Shown piece after piece: positions 1 to 12,700 of a stretch of DNA of 64,000 nucleotides. The stretch lies in assembly GCA_020137815.1 (NCBI GenBank), contig CM035358.1, positions 3,542,792 to 3,606,791 on the forward strand, in the 5' to 3' direction. The notes under the pieces are model-generated. The model made no database searches, was not told the origin of the DNA, and saw only the letters and a list, made by a program, of their open reading frames with translations. A program made the translations under genes and the position numbers. Positions within the stretch are counted from its first letter, which is position 1. The number at the start of each line of letters is the position of its first letter. The DNA comes from Hormiphora californensis (lineage: Eukaryota; Ctenophora; Tentaculata; Cydippida; Pleurobrachiidae).

Positions 1-533
1 TTTATTTTATTAGATACTGATTTTATATGCTAACTCGATAATGGCCGCCATAGCTCCCTCTTTTTTGACGCTTTATTAAGCTTTTTGAGGCTGCCCTGCA
101 ACTGTCAGGAGCCGGACAATCACGGCGCCAGACAGGCCCAGGACGTGAAAGGAGACTATGAGAGGGAGAGAGCGAGGGGGACCAAGGGAGAGAAATTCAT
201 TTTTTTGTTCAAAAAAAGACTAAATGAACATTTAGAGAGCGAGAGAGTGAAGAGTATTATGAGTTCTTCAAAGACATAACCATACCCCTTTTAGCATACC
301 TATTATACGGGTTTCACTTGTCTCGTGCCTTTATTGCAGTGAAAGCATTCAAACCCATTAACTCAAGTATATTCCTGCGATAAAAGCATGTGACCTCCTC
401 CCTCTCAATGTGACCTCCTCCCCTCTCTCAATTGACCTCCTCCCTCTCAATTGACCTCCTCCCTCTCTAAATTGTCCTCCTCCCTCTCAATTGACCTGCT
501 CCCCTAGCTCTCTAAATTGTCCCATATTTTCAG
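1..533. repeat. Non-coding flank with imperfect pyrimidine repeat
   Basis: No gene is recognisable here. From about 392 to 520 there is an imperfect tandem repeat of a roughly 18-bp unit reading GACCTCCTCCCTCTCAATT. It lies directly upstream of a good splice acceptor at 531-533 and supplies a long pyrimidine tract. I infer that the stretch is intron, because the next feature starts at an acceptor. Confidence 0.6.
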
Positions 534-683
534 GTGCTACACTGCGTCCACAAGAACTGCAAGACCAGTAAATTGACGTCTGAAGCCGTGGCAGAGTTGA
601 CTCAGCTAATGGACGGCCAGTCACCCAGGGAGGGTGAGAGTAGCTCCTGTTCTCTGGTTACCAAGGTTACAGAAACCGCAGAG
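534..683 (+). CDS. Internal coding exon, possibly the N-terminal exon of the XK-related gene
   Basis: A 150-nt exon sits between a clear acceptor (pyrimidine tract then CAG at 531-533) and a strong donor (GAG|GTGAGT at 684). It is open for 50 codons in phase 0 at both ends and is polar, with three cysteines near its start (CVHKNC). The next + strand exon at 5643 also starts in phase 0, so the two could be joined as the soluble N-terminus of the XK-related protein. That would place the - strand gene at 1411-3423 inside the intron. The link is inferred from phase and strand only; the exon could belong to another gene. Confidence 0.5.
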
Positions 684-1072
684 GTGAGTTATAATACAGG
701 GTGTTCACTAAATTGTTGAACTCTTTTCGATGTTATTCCAAATTTATTTATCATCCTGAATAATACGTAGCTTTTTGCTCCGTGGAAGACACCTTTTTGC
801 CTTTCAGTTAGTTATCTCATTTCCAGTTATTTCGTATTCACTAAAGAGCAAAGATAACGATAATTTCAGCAATATTAAATAACACATAATTAGTACATCA
901 AATATTGTTTACAATTATATAATAGAATATCTTCGTCCAGCATATTTATTACCAATATTTATTACCGATTACGATAGCTGTATTACGAATATGTACTTAT
1001 TTTGTCTAGACAAAATACTATACAAGATGTTAAACTACTACGAGTAAGCTGATAGCCTGTCTTTTAACAAGT

Positions 1073-1209
1073 TTCGGTGCATCATGACATCTCTCAGAAT
1101 CTCTCCATTCAATTGAGTGAGAAGGTATATATTTCAAATCCATCTTGTCATTGAATTGCATGTAATGAGGTGAAAAGATATTCTGAGAGGTGTCATGACG
1201 TACCGACAC
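1073..1209. mobile_element. Short inverted-repeat element (MITE-like)
   Basis: About 28 bp at 1073-1100 (starting TTCGGTGCATCATGACATC) returns as an imperfect reverse complement at about 1180-1209 (TCTGAGAGGTGTCATGACG...). The ~137-bp unit has no coding capacity. The family is not identified. The rest of 684-1410 shows nothing recognisable. Confidence 0.55.
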
Positions 1210-1410
1210 CTACTCGTGTGCTCCGCTCAGAACGGAGTGACAGAGTGGTCAGGCATCATGCTGAGACTGACAGCTGGTAACTGCCGACAATACCGACATC
1301 AAACATCATCAATAATTATTATATAGAGTACTAATCGATATATTAGAGTTACAATCGAACAGCTCCTGAGCTCAATATGTCACACTAAATATCTGTCCAC
1401 ATACTATATC

Positions 1411-3423
1411 CTATTCCACTTTCTTGGCCCCGTTCTCCTCAACAGTGACGGTAGAAGCGAGGGCTAGGGGTGCAATAACGAGCACATGGCACACAAGATG
1501 CATGGCAGCCATGGCAACATACCGCTCTACACCACTGGGTAGAACACCACACAGCACCACACTAACCATCACCATGACACCCAGTTGTAGGATCACCTCC
1601 CGTGTCATATCACCCATGAGGGCGTGCTTCTGGGCGGGGGAGCGACCACCAGCGAAACTAACACACATATAGTAGAAGGGAGGTCCGAAGAGAAGGAAGA
1701 AGATGATGTAGGCATCACGGAACCTGGTCGTGGAGAAGAAGGAGAGGAAGGAGTAGGGGACACCAGCGTGAAACTCGTCATAAGAGCCAGAGTACATGAA
1801 GGTGTCGTAGAACATGCCCTGAAGGGGGGGGGCTGGTTTAGGAAGAACTAGTATTGAAAAAGAAAACGTAAATTATAGTGATATTGAGTTGAACAAAGCT
1901 AGTTTCAGGGAAACAGAAAGTGGTATATCACACTACCTGAGCAGTGAAAAACACAGTGAATGCTCCCAGGGAGGTTCTCATGAGTATTTTCACTCCAAAG
2001 TTCTGGAGAAGAAACATACTGATCCAATATCCTACCACTGTTATCATCTAGATCAAGGGTAGTTGTAGTTAGATCTGGACCTTCATTTGGGATCCAAATA
2101 TATGGGGTCTTATAGGTGTATTAGTACTGGTGATAGCTGCAAGTTGTATCATATGTTGTCTCTGTTATAGGTACACGTGGCATGTGGGCTAAGCTATTAA
2201 ACTTACCACATGTAGAAGAGTAGCAAAGGCAATAAGTGTGCTATCAGTAGTTTCACGCATCATAAAGCTGGTCTCCCAGTCAGTGTGTCGGTGCAGCACC
2301 CAATTCTCCACCGGCACAAATGTGAAGGAAATCAACATTAGCAGAGAGGTGAAGTACCTGGGGGATTGAGGGATTAGCTTGAGCAGGGAGGTAAAGTACC
2401 TGGGAGAGAAGGGGGATTAGCTTGAGCAGAGAGGTGAAGTACCTGGGAGAGTAGGAGGGTTAGCTTGAGCAGAGAGGTGAAGTACCTAGGAGAGTAGGGG
2501 GGTTAGCTTGAGCAGAGAGGTGAAGTACCTGGGAGAGTAGGGGGGTTAGCTTGAGCAGAGAGGTGAAGTACCTGGGAGATTGGGGGATTAGCAGGGAGGT
2601 GAAGTACCTGGGAGAGTAGGGGGATTAGCTTGAGCAGAGAGGTGAAGTACCTGGGAGAGTAGGGGGATTAGCTTGAGCAGAGAGGTGAAGTACCTGGGGG
2701 AGTAGGGGGATTAGCTTGAGCAGAGAGGTGAAGTACCTGGGAGAGTAGGGGGATTAGCTTGAGCAGAGAGGTGAAGTACCTGGGAGAGAGAGTAGGGGGA
2801 TTAGCTTGAGCAGAGAGGTGAAGTACCTGGGAGAGAGAGTAGGGGGGTTAGCTTGAGCAGAGAGGTAAAGTACCTGGGAGAGTAGGGGGATTAGCTTGAG
2901 CAGGGAGGTGAAGTACCTGGGGGAGAGTAGGGGGATTAGCTTGAGCAGAGAGGTACCTGGGAGATTAAGAGGGATCATATGTGAGATAAAAATAGAGCTT
3001 CTCTGTCGACTGTCATAAATTGTTTATTCCTTTTCGATTGGCTCAACATCATACCTTACTCTCGTTTTTTAAGAAACGCTTTAGTAAGAAACTTTTTTAT
3101 AAGAAACTTTTCAAATGTAAATCACACTATTCAGAGACACCACAACAAAATAGAACACCCCTAACTTGTTTAGTTTCTTGATAAAGGAGAAAATCTTTTT
3201 GTTTTTGGATTGCTAACACCTGTAGTTTCCTAGAAAAAAAGTTTCTTATTTAAAAGTTTCTTGAAATATGCGAGCTTAATTAACGAGAGTAAGGTATTTC
3301 ACTCTGATGATATACACTGTACCTGTTTCCCCAAATGTCCTTGACGTTGACCAGCTTGTGACTGGCACATGTTACACAGAAGGAGATGGTAGCGTACACC
3401 CAGAACGGCTCCAATACCAACAT
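1411..3423 (-). CDS. Unrecognised multi-pass membrane protein, four exons
   Basis: Four - strand exons join in phase: 3423-3323, 2357-2207, 2047-1937 and 1818-1411, ending at a stop at 1413-1411. If the ATG at 3423 is the start the product is 256 residues; an acceptor immediately before it (GATAAG|AT) means earlier exons are possible. The chain is strongly hydrophobic with six or seven likely membrane helices and a short polar C-terminus ending EENGAKKVE. Motifs seen include VPVENWVLHRH, YSGSYDEFHAGVPYSF and FGPPFYYMC. I do not recognise the family. Intron 1 contains a 43-bp minisatellite whose unit copies the acceptor and first bases of the second exon. The gene lies opposite to, and perhaps inside an intron of, the XK-related gene. 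Confidence 0.75.
2340..2965. repeat. ~43-bp minisatellite carrying a splice acceptor
   Basis: About 15 tandem copies of a unit containing GCAGAGAGGTGAAGTACCTG. Read on the - strand each copy gives a pyrimidine-rich run, then CCCAG|GTACTTCACCTCTCTGC, which is the acceptor plus the first ~17 nt of the exon at 2357-2207. The leftmost copy is the functional exon edge; the others lie in the upstream intron. Copies vary by small insertions (GAGA) and substitutions, and the last lacks GAA. Confidence 0.9.
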
Positions 3424-4212
3424 ATCTTATCAAGAACTAACAAAACTTAGTTAATTGTGCTCCTAAACCATATATACTAGTACATGTCTTATTTAGAGCA
3501 GGTTCTACAATGGTTTCAAGGACAGCAAAAAGGACAGATTATGAGTGACCAGGGGTCGGCACACAGTGCTATTATAGAAGCAAGAGCTGCTGCACACTGT
3601 ACAAGGGGTCGAACAAAGACCAGTAAACAAATAAATGCATATATTTGTATACATATTTTATTTAGTATATGCAGCCGGCATACATTTTAATTCATGAGTT
3701 TTAAATCGCCATTTATAGTATAGAGGAGAATCATAGAGAAGTTTTAGAATGAATCTGCTGCACAATACGGCACGGAGATGGAACGATCTGCTTTACTCAG
3801 CTGTGGTGCTTGATTTCTTGTTAAAACCATCTGAATCCCAGATTACTAGGGCAGTACCACAAATTAAATACTATTACTGGTTGTTATGACTGAATACAAT
3901 AAAGTTTGCCTTGTTTGAACAAAACAAAATAAAGTAGAAGGACGAATATACAAATGAATATTAGATATTGTTACTGCCAGCAGGAAAGTAGAAGGACAAA
4001 GAGAACCTATACAAAATATGAAGATGAGCTAGTTACTGCCGGCGTGTACTGTTGATTAATTGCAAACTTTTCCTGGAACAACATTTCTATGCCGCTATAT
4101 GTTGTACACTCCCAGCTTTATGCTAATAACTGAGAACTAGGAGAAATATGGAGTTAGAAGAACCAGGAAAAAAAAGAGGAAATTAAAGTCTCATTTTCTT
4201 TTTTTCCTCGTT
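3424..4212. other. Stretch without recognisable gene
   Basis: AT-rich sequence between the membrane-protein gene and the foldback element. Open frames are short and none has family resemblance or convincing splice sites. Confidence 0.5.
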
Positions 4213-4216
4213 CTAA

Positions 4217-5557
4217 CACGGCGTGCCTGGTGAAATTTTAACACGACCTAGCATGCGACGGGAAACCACCACTTGTACGTGGTAGCTGAGGGTCTACAGA
4301 ATGGCGCTACGGTGCGGGAAAAAACATTCCATTCCCTAAAATCGTTTTTTTTACTTTTATTTGATTTGGGTCAAAATTGGCTATATTAAACGTGGTCCCG
4401 AAAAATCCATAATGACTTAGCACACGAAATATGTCACCCCTACCTATTTTTGCACGTAGAATCGATTGCCGTTGAAGTCGAATCTCTAAAATGACTGTAA
4501 AATGGTCAAAAGTTGATTTTTTACCATTTTTTGGAGGTTTTTGGCCCCTAAACCATTGAAAACGTTGAGATAGGGATTTGAAACTAGTGCCAATCGTTAA
4601 AATGGTCATTTTTCTACCAAGAACCAAGTTTTCGTGTATATCCGATTTATGGTTAGATTTGGGCAAATTGTTGAAATCTGCCAACTAGGAGAACCGTAAC
4701 TTGATTTTCTTGTTTTTTGGATTTTGGCATTTTTGACAGACTTCTGATTGAAATGGCCAGTCGGGACCATGCTTAAGTTGTTTATGGGACAATTTTCGAC
4801 TAAAATCCAAGATTTCATACCAATCCAATAACAGATCGTTGATTTATAGAAAATTTGCGTAGGCAAAACGGTCAAAATAAGCAAGAAAAGTTGTTATTTT
4901 GACCGTTTTGCCTACGCAAATTTTCTATAAATCAACGATCTGTTATTGGATTGGTATGAAATCTTGGATTTTAGTCGAAAATTGTCCCATAAACAACTTA
5001 AGCATGGTCCCGACTGGCCATTTCAATCAGAAGTCTGTCAAAAATGCCAAATTCCAAAAAACAAGAAAATCAAGTTACGGTTCTCCTAGTTGGCAGATTT
5101 CAACAATTTGCCCAAATCTAACCATAAATCGGATATACACGAAAACTTGGTTCTTGGTAGAAAAATGACCATTTTAACGATTGGCACTAGTTTCAAATCC
5201 CTATCTCAACGTTTTCAATGGTTTAGGGGCCAAAAACCTCCAAAAAATGGTAAAAAATCAACTTTTGACCATTTTACAGTCATTTTAGAGATTCGACTTC
5301 AACGGCAATCGATTCTACGTGCAAAAATAGGTAGGGGTGACATATTTCGTGTGCTAAGTCATTATGGATTTTTCGGGACCACGTTTAATATAGCCAATTT
5401 TGACCCAAATCAAATAAAAGTAAAAAAAACGATTTTAGGGAATGGAATGTTTTTTCCCGCACCGTAGCGCCATTCTGTAGACCCTCAGCTACCACGTACA
5501 AGTGGTGGTTTCCCGTCGCATGCTAGGTCGTGTTAAAATTTCACCAGGCACGCCGTG
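4217..5557. mobile_element. Long foldback (inverted-repeat) transposon, non-autonomous
   Basis: Two nearly identical arms of about 664 bp (4217-4880 and 4894-5557) are reverse complements around a ~13-bp spacer. Ends read CACGGCGTGCCTGG...CCAGGCACGCCGTG and are flanked by a direct CTAA at 4213-4216 and 5558-5561, a plausible 4-bp target duplication. Frames of 89-125 codons mirror each other in both arms and are by-products of the palindrome. No transposase is present. A diverged copy of one terminus occurs at about 36955-37015. The arms' near-identity suggests recent formation or gene conversion. Confidence 0.9.
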
Positions 5558-5642
5558 CTAACTCGATATGCTATTTCACAATATTAACCATCTACAAACT
5601 ACATTTCCTATCTACCGCACTAACCCCCCTCTCCTGTTGCAG

Positions 5643-6481
5643 TCAGTTCAAAAGTCTCTGGGAATTTCCCAGAAAACGGTGGATCTTCTCAGTCTGCTAA
5701 TGCAACTGGTACTGGAATTCGTTGTGGGGGACAGTCTTGTATTATCTTGATGTGGCATCAGGTGACAACATATAGTTATTATTTTCAACATCTGTGCTAA
5801 TATAATTGCCTCGCATAAAATTAAAAGTTGACATGATACCTAAAATAAAAGAAGACAGTCTACTAGAGACCGAGCACAGTAATGTAGAATGAGAATGCTA
5901 ATAAAAAGGGTTATTTGCAAGATAGCAAGATACAGACCAGACAAAAGTGAGGATCATCTTAAAACCGATCAACTCAAATGGTTTCTCTTGATTGATTATC
6001 ATGTCTGCTTCCTGATACCTTAATCAACCCCCATGGCTTCTCTCTGTCTGTCTCTCACTTACTCTCACCCACTCTTGACATCTCTCCCTATTTCTCACTC
6101 TTTCTCTCTCCACATCGATCTCCATCGACCTACCGAGACGGGTTTTAAAGCCTATAGGGTGTCGCGACAAATCGTTAGTAATACAGTTACATAGTTATCG
6201 GTTACTTACTCACCTTCTTTCTCCCCTCTCTATCTCTCTCTCAGATCAGTCTGTATTCCCAGTCTGTATTTTAATCAGGGGGACTATCACGTGACAAATA
6301 AATAGCAATCAGTTAATCGCCCTCGCTGTTTAAGTGGCCTCAAGAAACTTGAATAGTCACTCTGTTATAAGACAAAATATAATTCCTCATAGAAAGCAAT
6401 TGAACTCAGTAGCCTAGTAGGTAATTGGTGTGGTGTCTTATACATAACATAAATATGGTTTGAGGCAACACTTAAGAAGGG

Positions 6482-6552
<71 letters not shown>

Positions 6553-6667
6553 AGTGAGTATGCTAATACTTTTTCAACACGCTGAGACAAACATTTTTAA
6601 ACTTCTCTCTGTCTTTCTCTCTCTGTCTCTCTCTGTCTCTCTCTGTCTCTCTCTGTCTCTCTCTGTC

Positions 6668-6753
<86 letters not shown>

Positions 6754-9700
6754 TCTCTCGCTCTCCCTCTCCCTCTCTCCCTAGCCAACCACATGTTGTC
6801 CTATAATTATAGGCCCAACCTATCCCATTATGCAGTACGTGATGGATTCGGCCAATGGTGTGGTGGCTGGTGGCATATGTAATATGTGTGGGAGTGGGCA
6901 CCACTGTAATTAGAGAGACCACTGTAATTAGAGAGACCATGCTTCTAGGGATGTAATTGCTTGAATAATTACATCCAGTTCTCACGAACCCACTGCACTA
7001 GAAACTTTAACTGTACTTAACGTGAGAAAGAAAAATAGTTGAACCATGCATATTGCATACCATACAGTGAAAATTAAATTTTTAGAGACATGTCCACCCA
7101 ATGACTTATGACCCACCCCTTACTTAACAACAAATGACGGCTCAACTCATGGTGATGTCCCTTATAAATGACAGCTCAACGCTCTAGAACCATGACGCGA
7201 TACACCATCAAATGACGTCATAATCGTGACGTCATTATCACGTGTTTCAGATGTTTGGTTGGCACTCGAACTGCTGGACGAAGACTCCTCTATTTCCTAC
7301 GATAATGAGGCGCTCCAAGTTCTACTGTTCACGTTCATCCCCCAGGCTACCATCTCTCTTATTCAGGGTAAGGGCGAGTAGAAGTGTGACTCCACTAATT
7401 ATACCACAACTGTACCTCATGGTAGGTAATATTATGGAGTACCAATATAGCCAACCAATTAAATATATGTACTGCAAAGTATGTTCAAGTTACTTGTAGG
7501 TGATAAGTGTGTTTTGATGTAGGTGATAAGTGTGTTTTGATGTAGGTGATAAGTGTGTTTTGATAGCTTAGCAGTTAGCAATATCATAACACACTTGTCA
7601 CTTGTCATTTTGCTATGTAATGGAAGACAACATCATGAAACATAAGTTACCAATATATTTGCAAAGTCACCACTTCGTGAGTTGTACGGGGTTTCAATGC
7701 TCTCTTGAGAAACTATGAGCCGGAGAATATAAATATTGAAATAAAGAGTAACTCTGACGATAAAAAAAGACAAATTAGTTCAAGTGTAGAAGTGTAGAAA
7801 TATGATTTGTATTCACTGTGTACAGTGTACTAATTTACACTTTATACTGCTCAGGTATAAAATGCCTCTGGACTGGTGGTGGATCAAGAAGATCCATCTT
7901 CAGGGCTATCATCTGTTTCATTGGATTTGGGCCACTACTAATTGGTATCGAATGTATCTACTACACACTAAGGTATAAAGTTAGGACTTAGCACTATAAT
8001 CTGTAGAATTCACAATACCCATATTACTGGGAAACCCACTCGCTTTGATAATCAACTCTCCAAGTTCCCCTAATCATAATCAACTCTCCAAGTTAATTAA
8101 GATGCTGCTCAGGTGGAATTATGAGAGTGAGTCGATAGCCCGTAAAGGTGGTGGGAGCAGTAAGACTAAAGGTGAAGAAAAGCCTCTCAAGGTAAATTAT
8201 AATCAATCTCGCGATCTTTTGCGAGTTCTATTTCAAGGGGGCCTTGAGAAGGGGTTCATAATGATATTCAATCAATAAATTGCCAAAATACCTTACTGTC
8301 TAGTGCCTGACGGTTCCTATTCAAAATAAAAAGCACGCTGTCGCTCAAAATGGGGGACAGCGGCGCGTGATTGTGACCAATTCTCCCTCCCCTAATCCTA
8401 ATTCTCCCTCCCATAATCCCAATCTTCCACCCCCTCCACCCCAATTCTCCCTCCCCTATCGCTCAAAATGGGGGACAGCGGCGCGTTATTGTGACCGATA
8501 ATAGATGGACTCTGATCATCACACCTCGAATAAGAGACGTGAGGTCGTGAGTGGCACTCACTTAGTGCCTTTAGTTATAACTTGTTCCTTTTTTAGGCAA
8601 GCTCGAGATTAATAATATTATGTATACAAAAGATAGCACTACACAATCGCACAAAGTGCAAATACACCATATATCTCGGGAGTCGGGTATATACTGCATA
8701 GAGAGTGGTTGATGCTCAGGGGGATGCAAATTAATTACAACTGAAGCCATGCTCTCCTTTCATTTCGAGTGTAGTGATATTTCTTCATCTCATTTTTCAT
8801 GTCCTTTCATTCACATTCTACTACAGTCGGACCCCGATTTAGGGACACCCTCGGGGGAAAGGCTCTTGTCCACTAAATCGGGGTGTCCACTAAATCGGGG
8901 TCAAATAATGTTAATTTCCTATATCGGGGGATAAAAATCCTGTCCCTAAATCGGGGTGCCACTAAATCGGGGGCCACTAAATCGGGGTCCAACTGTATCA
9001 AGGGGGTGCATTCTAACTCTAGTATCCTGTAGCGATGGCCATCAAATGACAATGTAAAAGATGTCTCCTAGTATCTTGATGGAAAAATTTTTTTTCTAAT
9101 ACCCACCCCTTCTTTACAGTGTTTACGGTGGTTTTACCCCCACCCCCTCAACCCCGATCTCCCCTCCCCAGTCCCCTCAACCCCGATCTCCCCTCCCCAG
9201 TCCCCTCAACCCCGATCTCCCCTCCCCAGTCCCCTCAACCCCGATCTCCCCTCCCCAGTCCCCTCAACCCCGATCTCCCCTCCCCTGATCCCAATTCTCC
9301 CTCCCCTAATCCCAATCTTCCACCCCCTCCACCCCAATTCTCCCTCCCGTAATCCCAATTCTCCCTCCCATAATCCCATAATCCCATAACTTTCTCCGCA
9401 GGATGTGCTGGACGAGTCAGTTGAGAAATGGAACACAATTCGAATCTGGGAGGCCTCTCTCGAAAGTGGACCCGAACTACTCCTGCAATTCTACATCGCG
9501 TTCTGTACTAACATCTACAGCATCACTTCCCTGACACTGTCCTTTGTGAGCCTGATCCAGGCAGCGGCGGAGTACTATTATTGTAAAGCTGATGGTAAGA
9601 AATTACCCCTCAACATATGAGCTCCCTATAAAGCGTAATATAGGGGTGACTGATCGTAACCAAAAGTTAGTAGTAGAAAGTAGTATAAGATAAAGCAAAT

Positions 9701-12700
9701 CTGTATGGAAACATCCCGAACAGGATATGTACTAATAGTTATCACTTTACTCGGTTAATTTGATGAAATACACGCCAAGAAAATGTACAATATTTATTTA
9801 AAGATGTACAGAGCTATTCATACAGTCTTAGAAACACATGTACACTGCTACTACCAACGGCCTACTGAACAGTATTTACCTCAGGTCACGACCACGGTAA
9901 TATATTACAGCGCGAGTTATATAGTGTATCATATTCATAGTGCAAGAGGCCTGCATTAGCACGAACAGCAGCTGTTCGTGCTAATGCAGGCCTCTTGCAC
10001 TATGATACACTATATAACTCGCACTGTAATATATTACCGTGGTCGTGAGCTGAGGTAAATACTCCGTCATGAGCTAGCTGTGAAAAGATTATATTTTATA
10101 TTTCACAGCGATTATGAAATGGTATTGTCATTGTTCATCCGGGGGTGCCCCTCTCTTTGTGTGCGAAATCACGATAATATTATGATTAAAAAAATCAGTA
10201 ATCATGTAGAACTAGCACCTATACACTGGTTGAGAGAGTATTAGTTATTTCATACTGAACGCAGCGGCCTAATGATTTGAATAAAGAATATTCCCTTAAA
10301 GCGAATGAATTAGCAGTTCTCGAAAATCGCTAATTCCTCGCTTTAACTGCTTCACTTTTTAACTGCATAACTTGTCACTGGTTTAAGGTGAGTGAGATTC
10401 TCACTTGGTAATGAAATTCCCCCTCTGCGCTAGCTATATGCAATAAATAGGGGTGACTTCGTAACCAAGATTCTCACTGTAACTCACACTCAGATCATAA
10501 CGGGCCAGAGATTTACTAGGGAACACATATATGCATAACTGGTTGAGTAACTCACAATACATATAACTTGTTGGATAGTTACTGAGCTGCTCTGCGAGTT
10601 GATCTTGTGGTGGATCATGTGCACAATATCATGAATATATATGTGATAACCATTCAACACTCGAGACATGTACTGCTGCACCTCTCACACCGACTCTTAT
10701 TTCTATCGATATACAACATATGCAGAGAACACACGCGAGTTTTCTGAATTTGTTGTGAGTTCAACAAAACCCTCCCCATCTCTGCAGGTGCTATTGGGTA
10801 CTTCCCCCACCTGATCGTATTGAGTGTAACTACCATCCTGCTTCTGGTATCTCGCCTTACCGCTGCATTCGTCTTTATCTTCCAGTTCGGGGTAGGTGCT
10901 GATGTTACTTACATTGTTAGACTCACTCAGAGGTGACTCAGAGGTGACTCAGAGGTGACTCAGAGGTGACTCAGAGGTGACTAAGAGGTGACTCAGAGGT
11001 GACTCAGAGGTGACTCAGAGGTGACTGAGAGGTGACTTAGCGGTGACTGAGAGGTGACTAAGAGGTGACTAAGAGGTGACTGAGAGGTGACTGAGAGGTG
11101 ACTAAGAGGTGACTAAGAGGTGACTAAGAGGTGACTGAGAGGTGACTAAGAGGTGACTCAGAGGTGACTCAGAGGTGACTGAGAGGTGACTAAGAGGTGA
11201 CTAAGAGGTGACTCAGAGGTGACTCAGAGGTGACTAAGAGGTGACTCAGAGGTGACTCAGAGGTGACTCAGAGGTGACTCAGAGGTGACTAAGAGGTGAC
11301 TAAGAGGTGACTCAGAGGTGACTGAGAGGTGACTAAGAGGTGACTAAGAGGTGACTCAGAGGTGACTCAGAGGTGACTAAGAGGTGACTCAGAGGTGACT
11401 CAGAGGTGACTAAGAGGTGACTCAGAGGTGACTCAGAGGTGACTCAGAGGTGACTGAGAGGTGACTGAGAGGTGACTGAGAGGTGACTCAGATGTGACTC
11501 AGAGGTGACTCAGAGGTGACTCAGAGGTGACTCAGAGGTGACTGAGAGGTGACTGAGAGGTGACTCAGATGTGACTCAGAGGTGACTGAGAGGTGACTCA
11601 GAGGTGACTGAGAGGTGACTCAGAGGTGACTGAGAGGTGACTAAGAGGTGACTAAGAGGTGACTGAGAGTTGACTAAGAGGTGACTCAGAGGTGACTCAG
11701 AGGTGACTGAGAGGTGACTAAGAGGTGACTAAGAGGTGACTCAGAGGTGACTCAGAGGTGACTCAGAGGTGACTCAGAGGTGACTCAGAGGTGACTAAGA
11801 GGTGACTCAGAGGTGACTGAGAGGTGACTAAGAGGTGACTCAGAGGTGACTCAGAGGTGACTCAGAGGTGACTCAGAGGTGACTAAGAGGTGACTCAGAG
11901 GTGACTCAGAGGTGACTCAGAGGTGACTGAGAGGTGACTCAGAGGTGACTGAGAGGTGACTGAGAGGTGACTGAGAGGTGACTCAGATGTGACTGAGAGG
12001 TGACTGAGAGGTGACTCAGAGGTGACTGAGAGGTGACTCAGAGGTGACTAAGAGGTGACTAAGAGGTGACTGAGAGGTGACTAAGAGGTGACTCAGAGGT
12101 GACTCAGAGGTGACTGAGAGGTGACTCAGAGGTGACTGAGAGGTGACTAAGAGGTGACTGAGAGGTGACTCAGAGGTGACTAAGAGGTGACTAAGAGGTG
12201 ACTGGGAGGTGACTGAGAGGTGACTCAGAGGTGACTCAGAGGTGACTGAGAGGTGACTTAGCGGTGACTGAGAGGTGACTAAGAGGTGACTAAGAGGTGA
12301 CTCAGAGGTGACTAAGAGGTGACTCAGAGGTGACTGAGAGGTGACTGAGAGGTGACTAAGAGGTGACTAAGAGGTGACTCAGAGGTGACTAAGAGGTGAC
12401 TCAGAGGTGACTCAGAGGTGACTCAGAGGTGACTGAGAGGTGACTGAGAGGTGACTGAGAGGGGACTCAGATGTGACTGAGAGGTGACTCAGAGGTGACT
12501 CAGAGGTGACTCAGAGGTGACTCAGAGGTGACTGAGAGGTGACTGAGAGGTGACTTAGAGGTGACTCAGAGGTGACTCAGAGGTGACTCAGACCACTGAA
12601 TTAACTTTGTACACATAATCTCACTCTCACTGTTTTAGTAGATCCCCAATTTCCTGGGATCCTTGGGGTAAATTGGGTGCCGGTAAATCGGGTGCCGGTA

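Noticed and set aside
4307-5467. Mirror-image frames of 89-125 codons as a transposon protein
   Set aside because: They are reverse-complement images within the two palindrome arms, lack any transposase motif and end at arm-specific stops.
6554-6985. Arg-Glu and Leu-Ser repeat proteins (also near 44509-44913, 46583-46990, 54348, 58620, 60516, 61677, 62672)
   Set aside because: They are translations of CT/GA microsatellites without splice or start context.
10917-12593. CRISPR-like repeats, also for 16005-19873
   Set aside because: Units are directly tandem with no unique spacers, in an animal intron.
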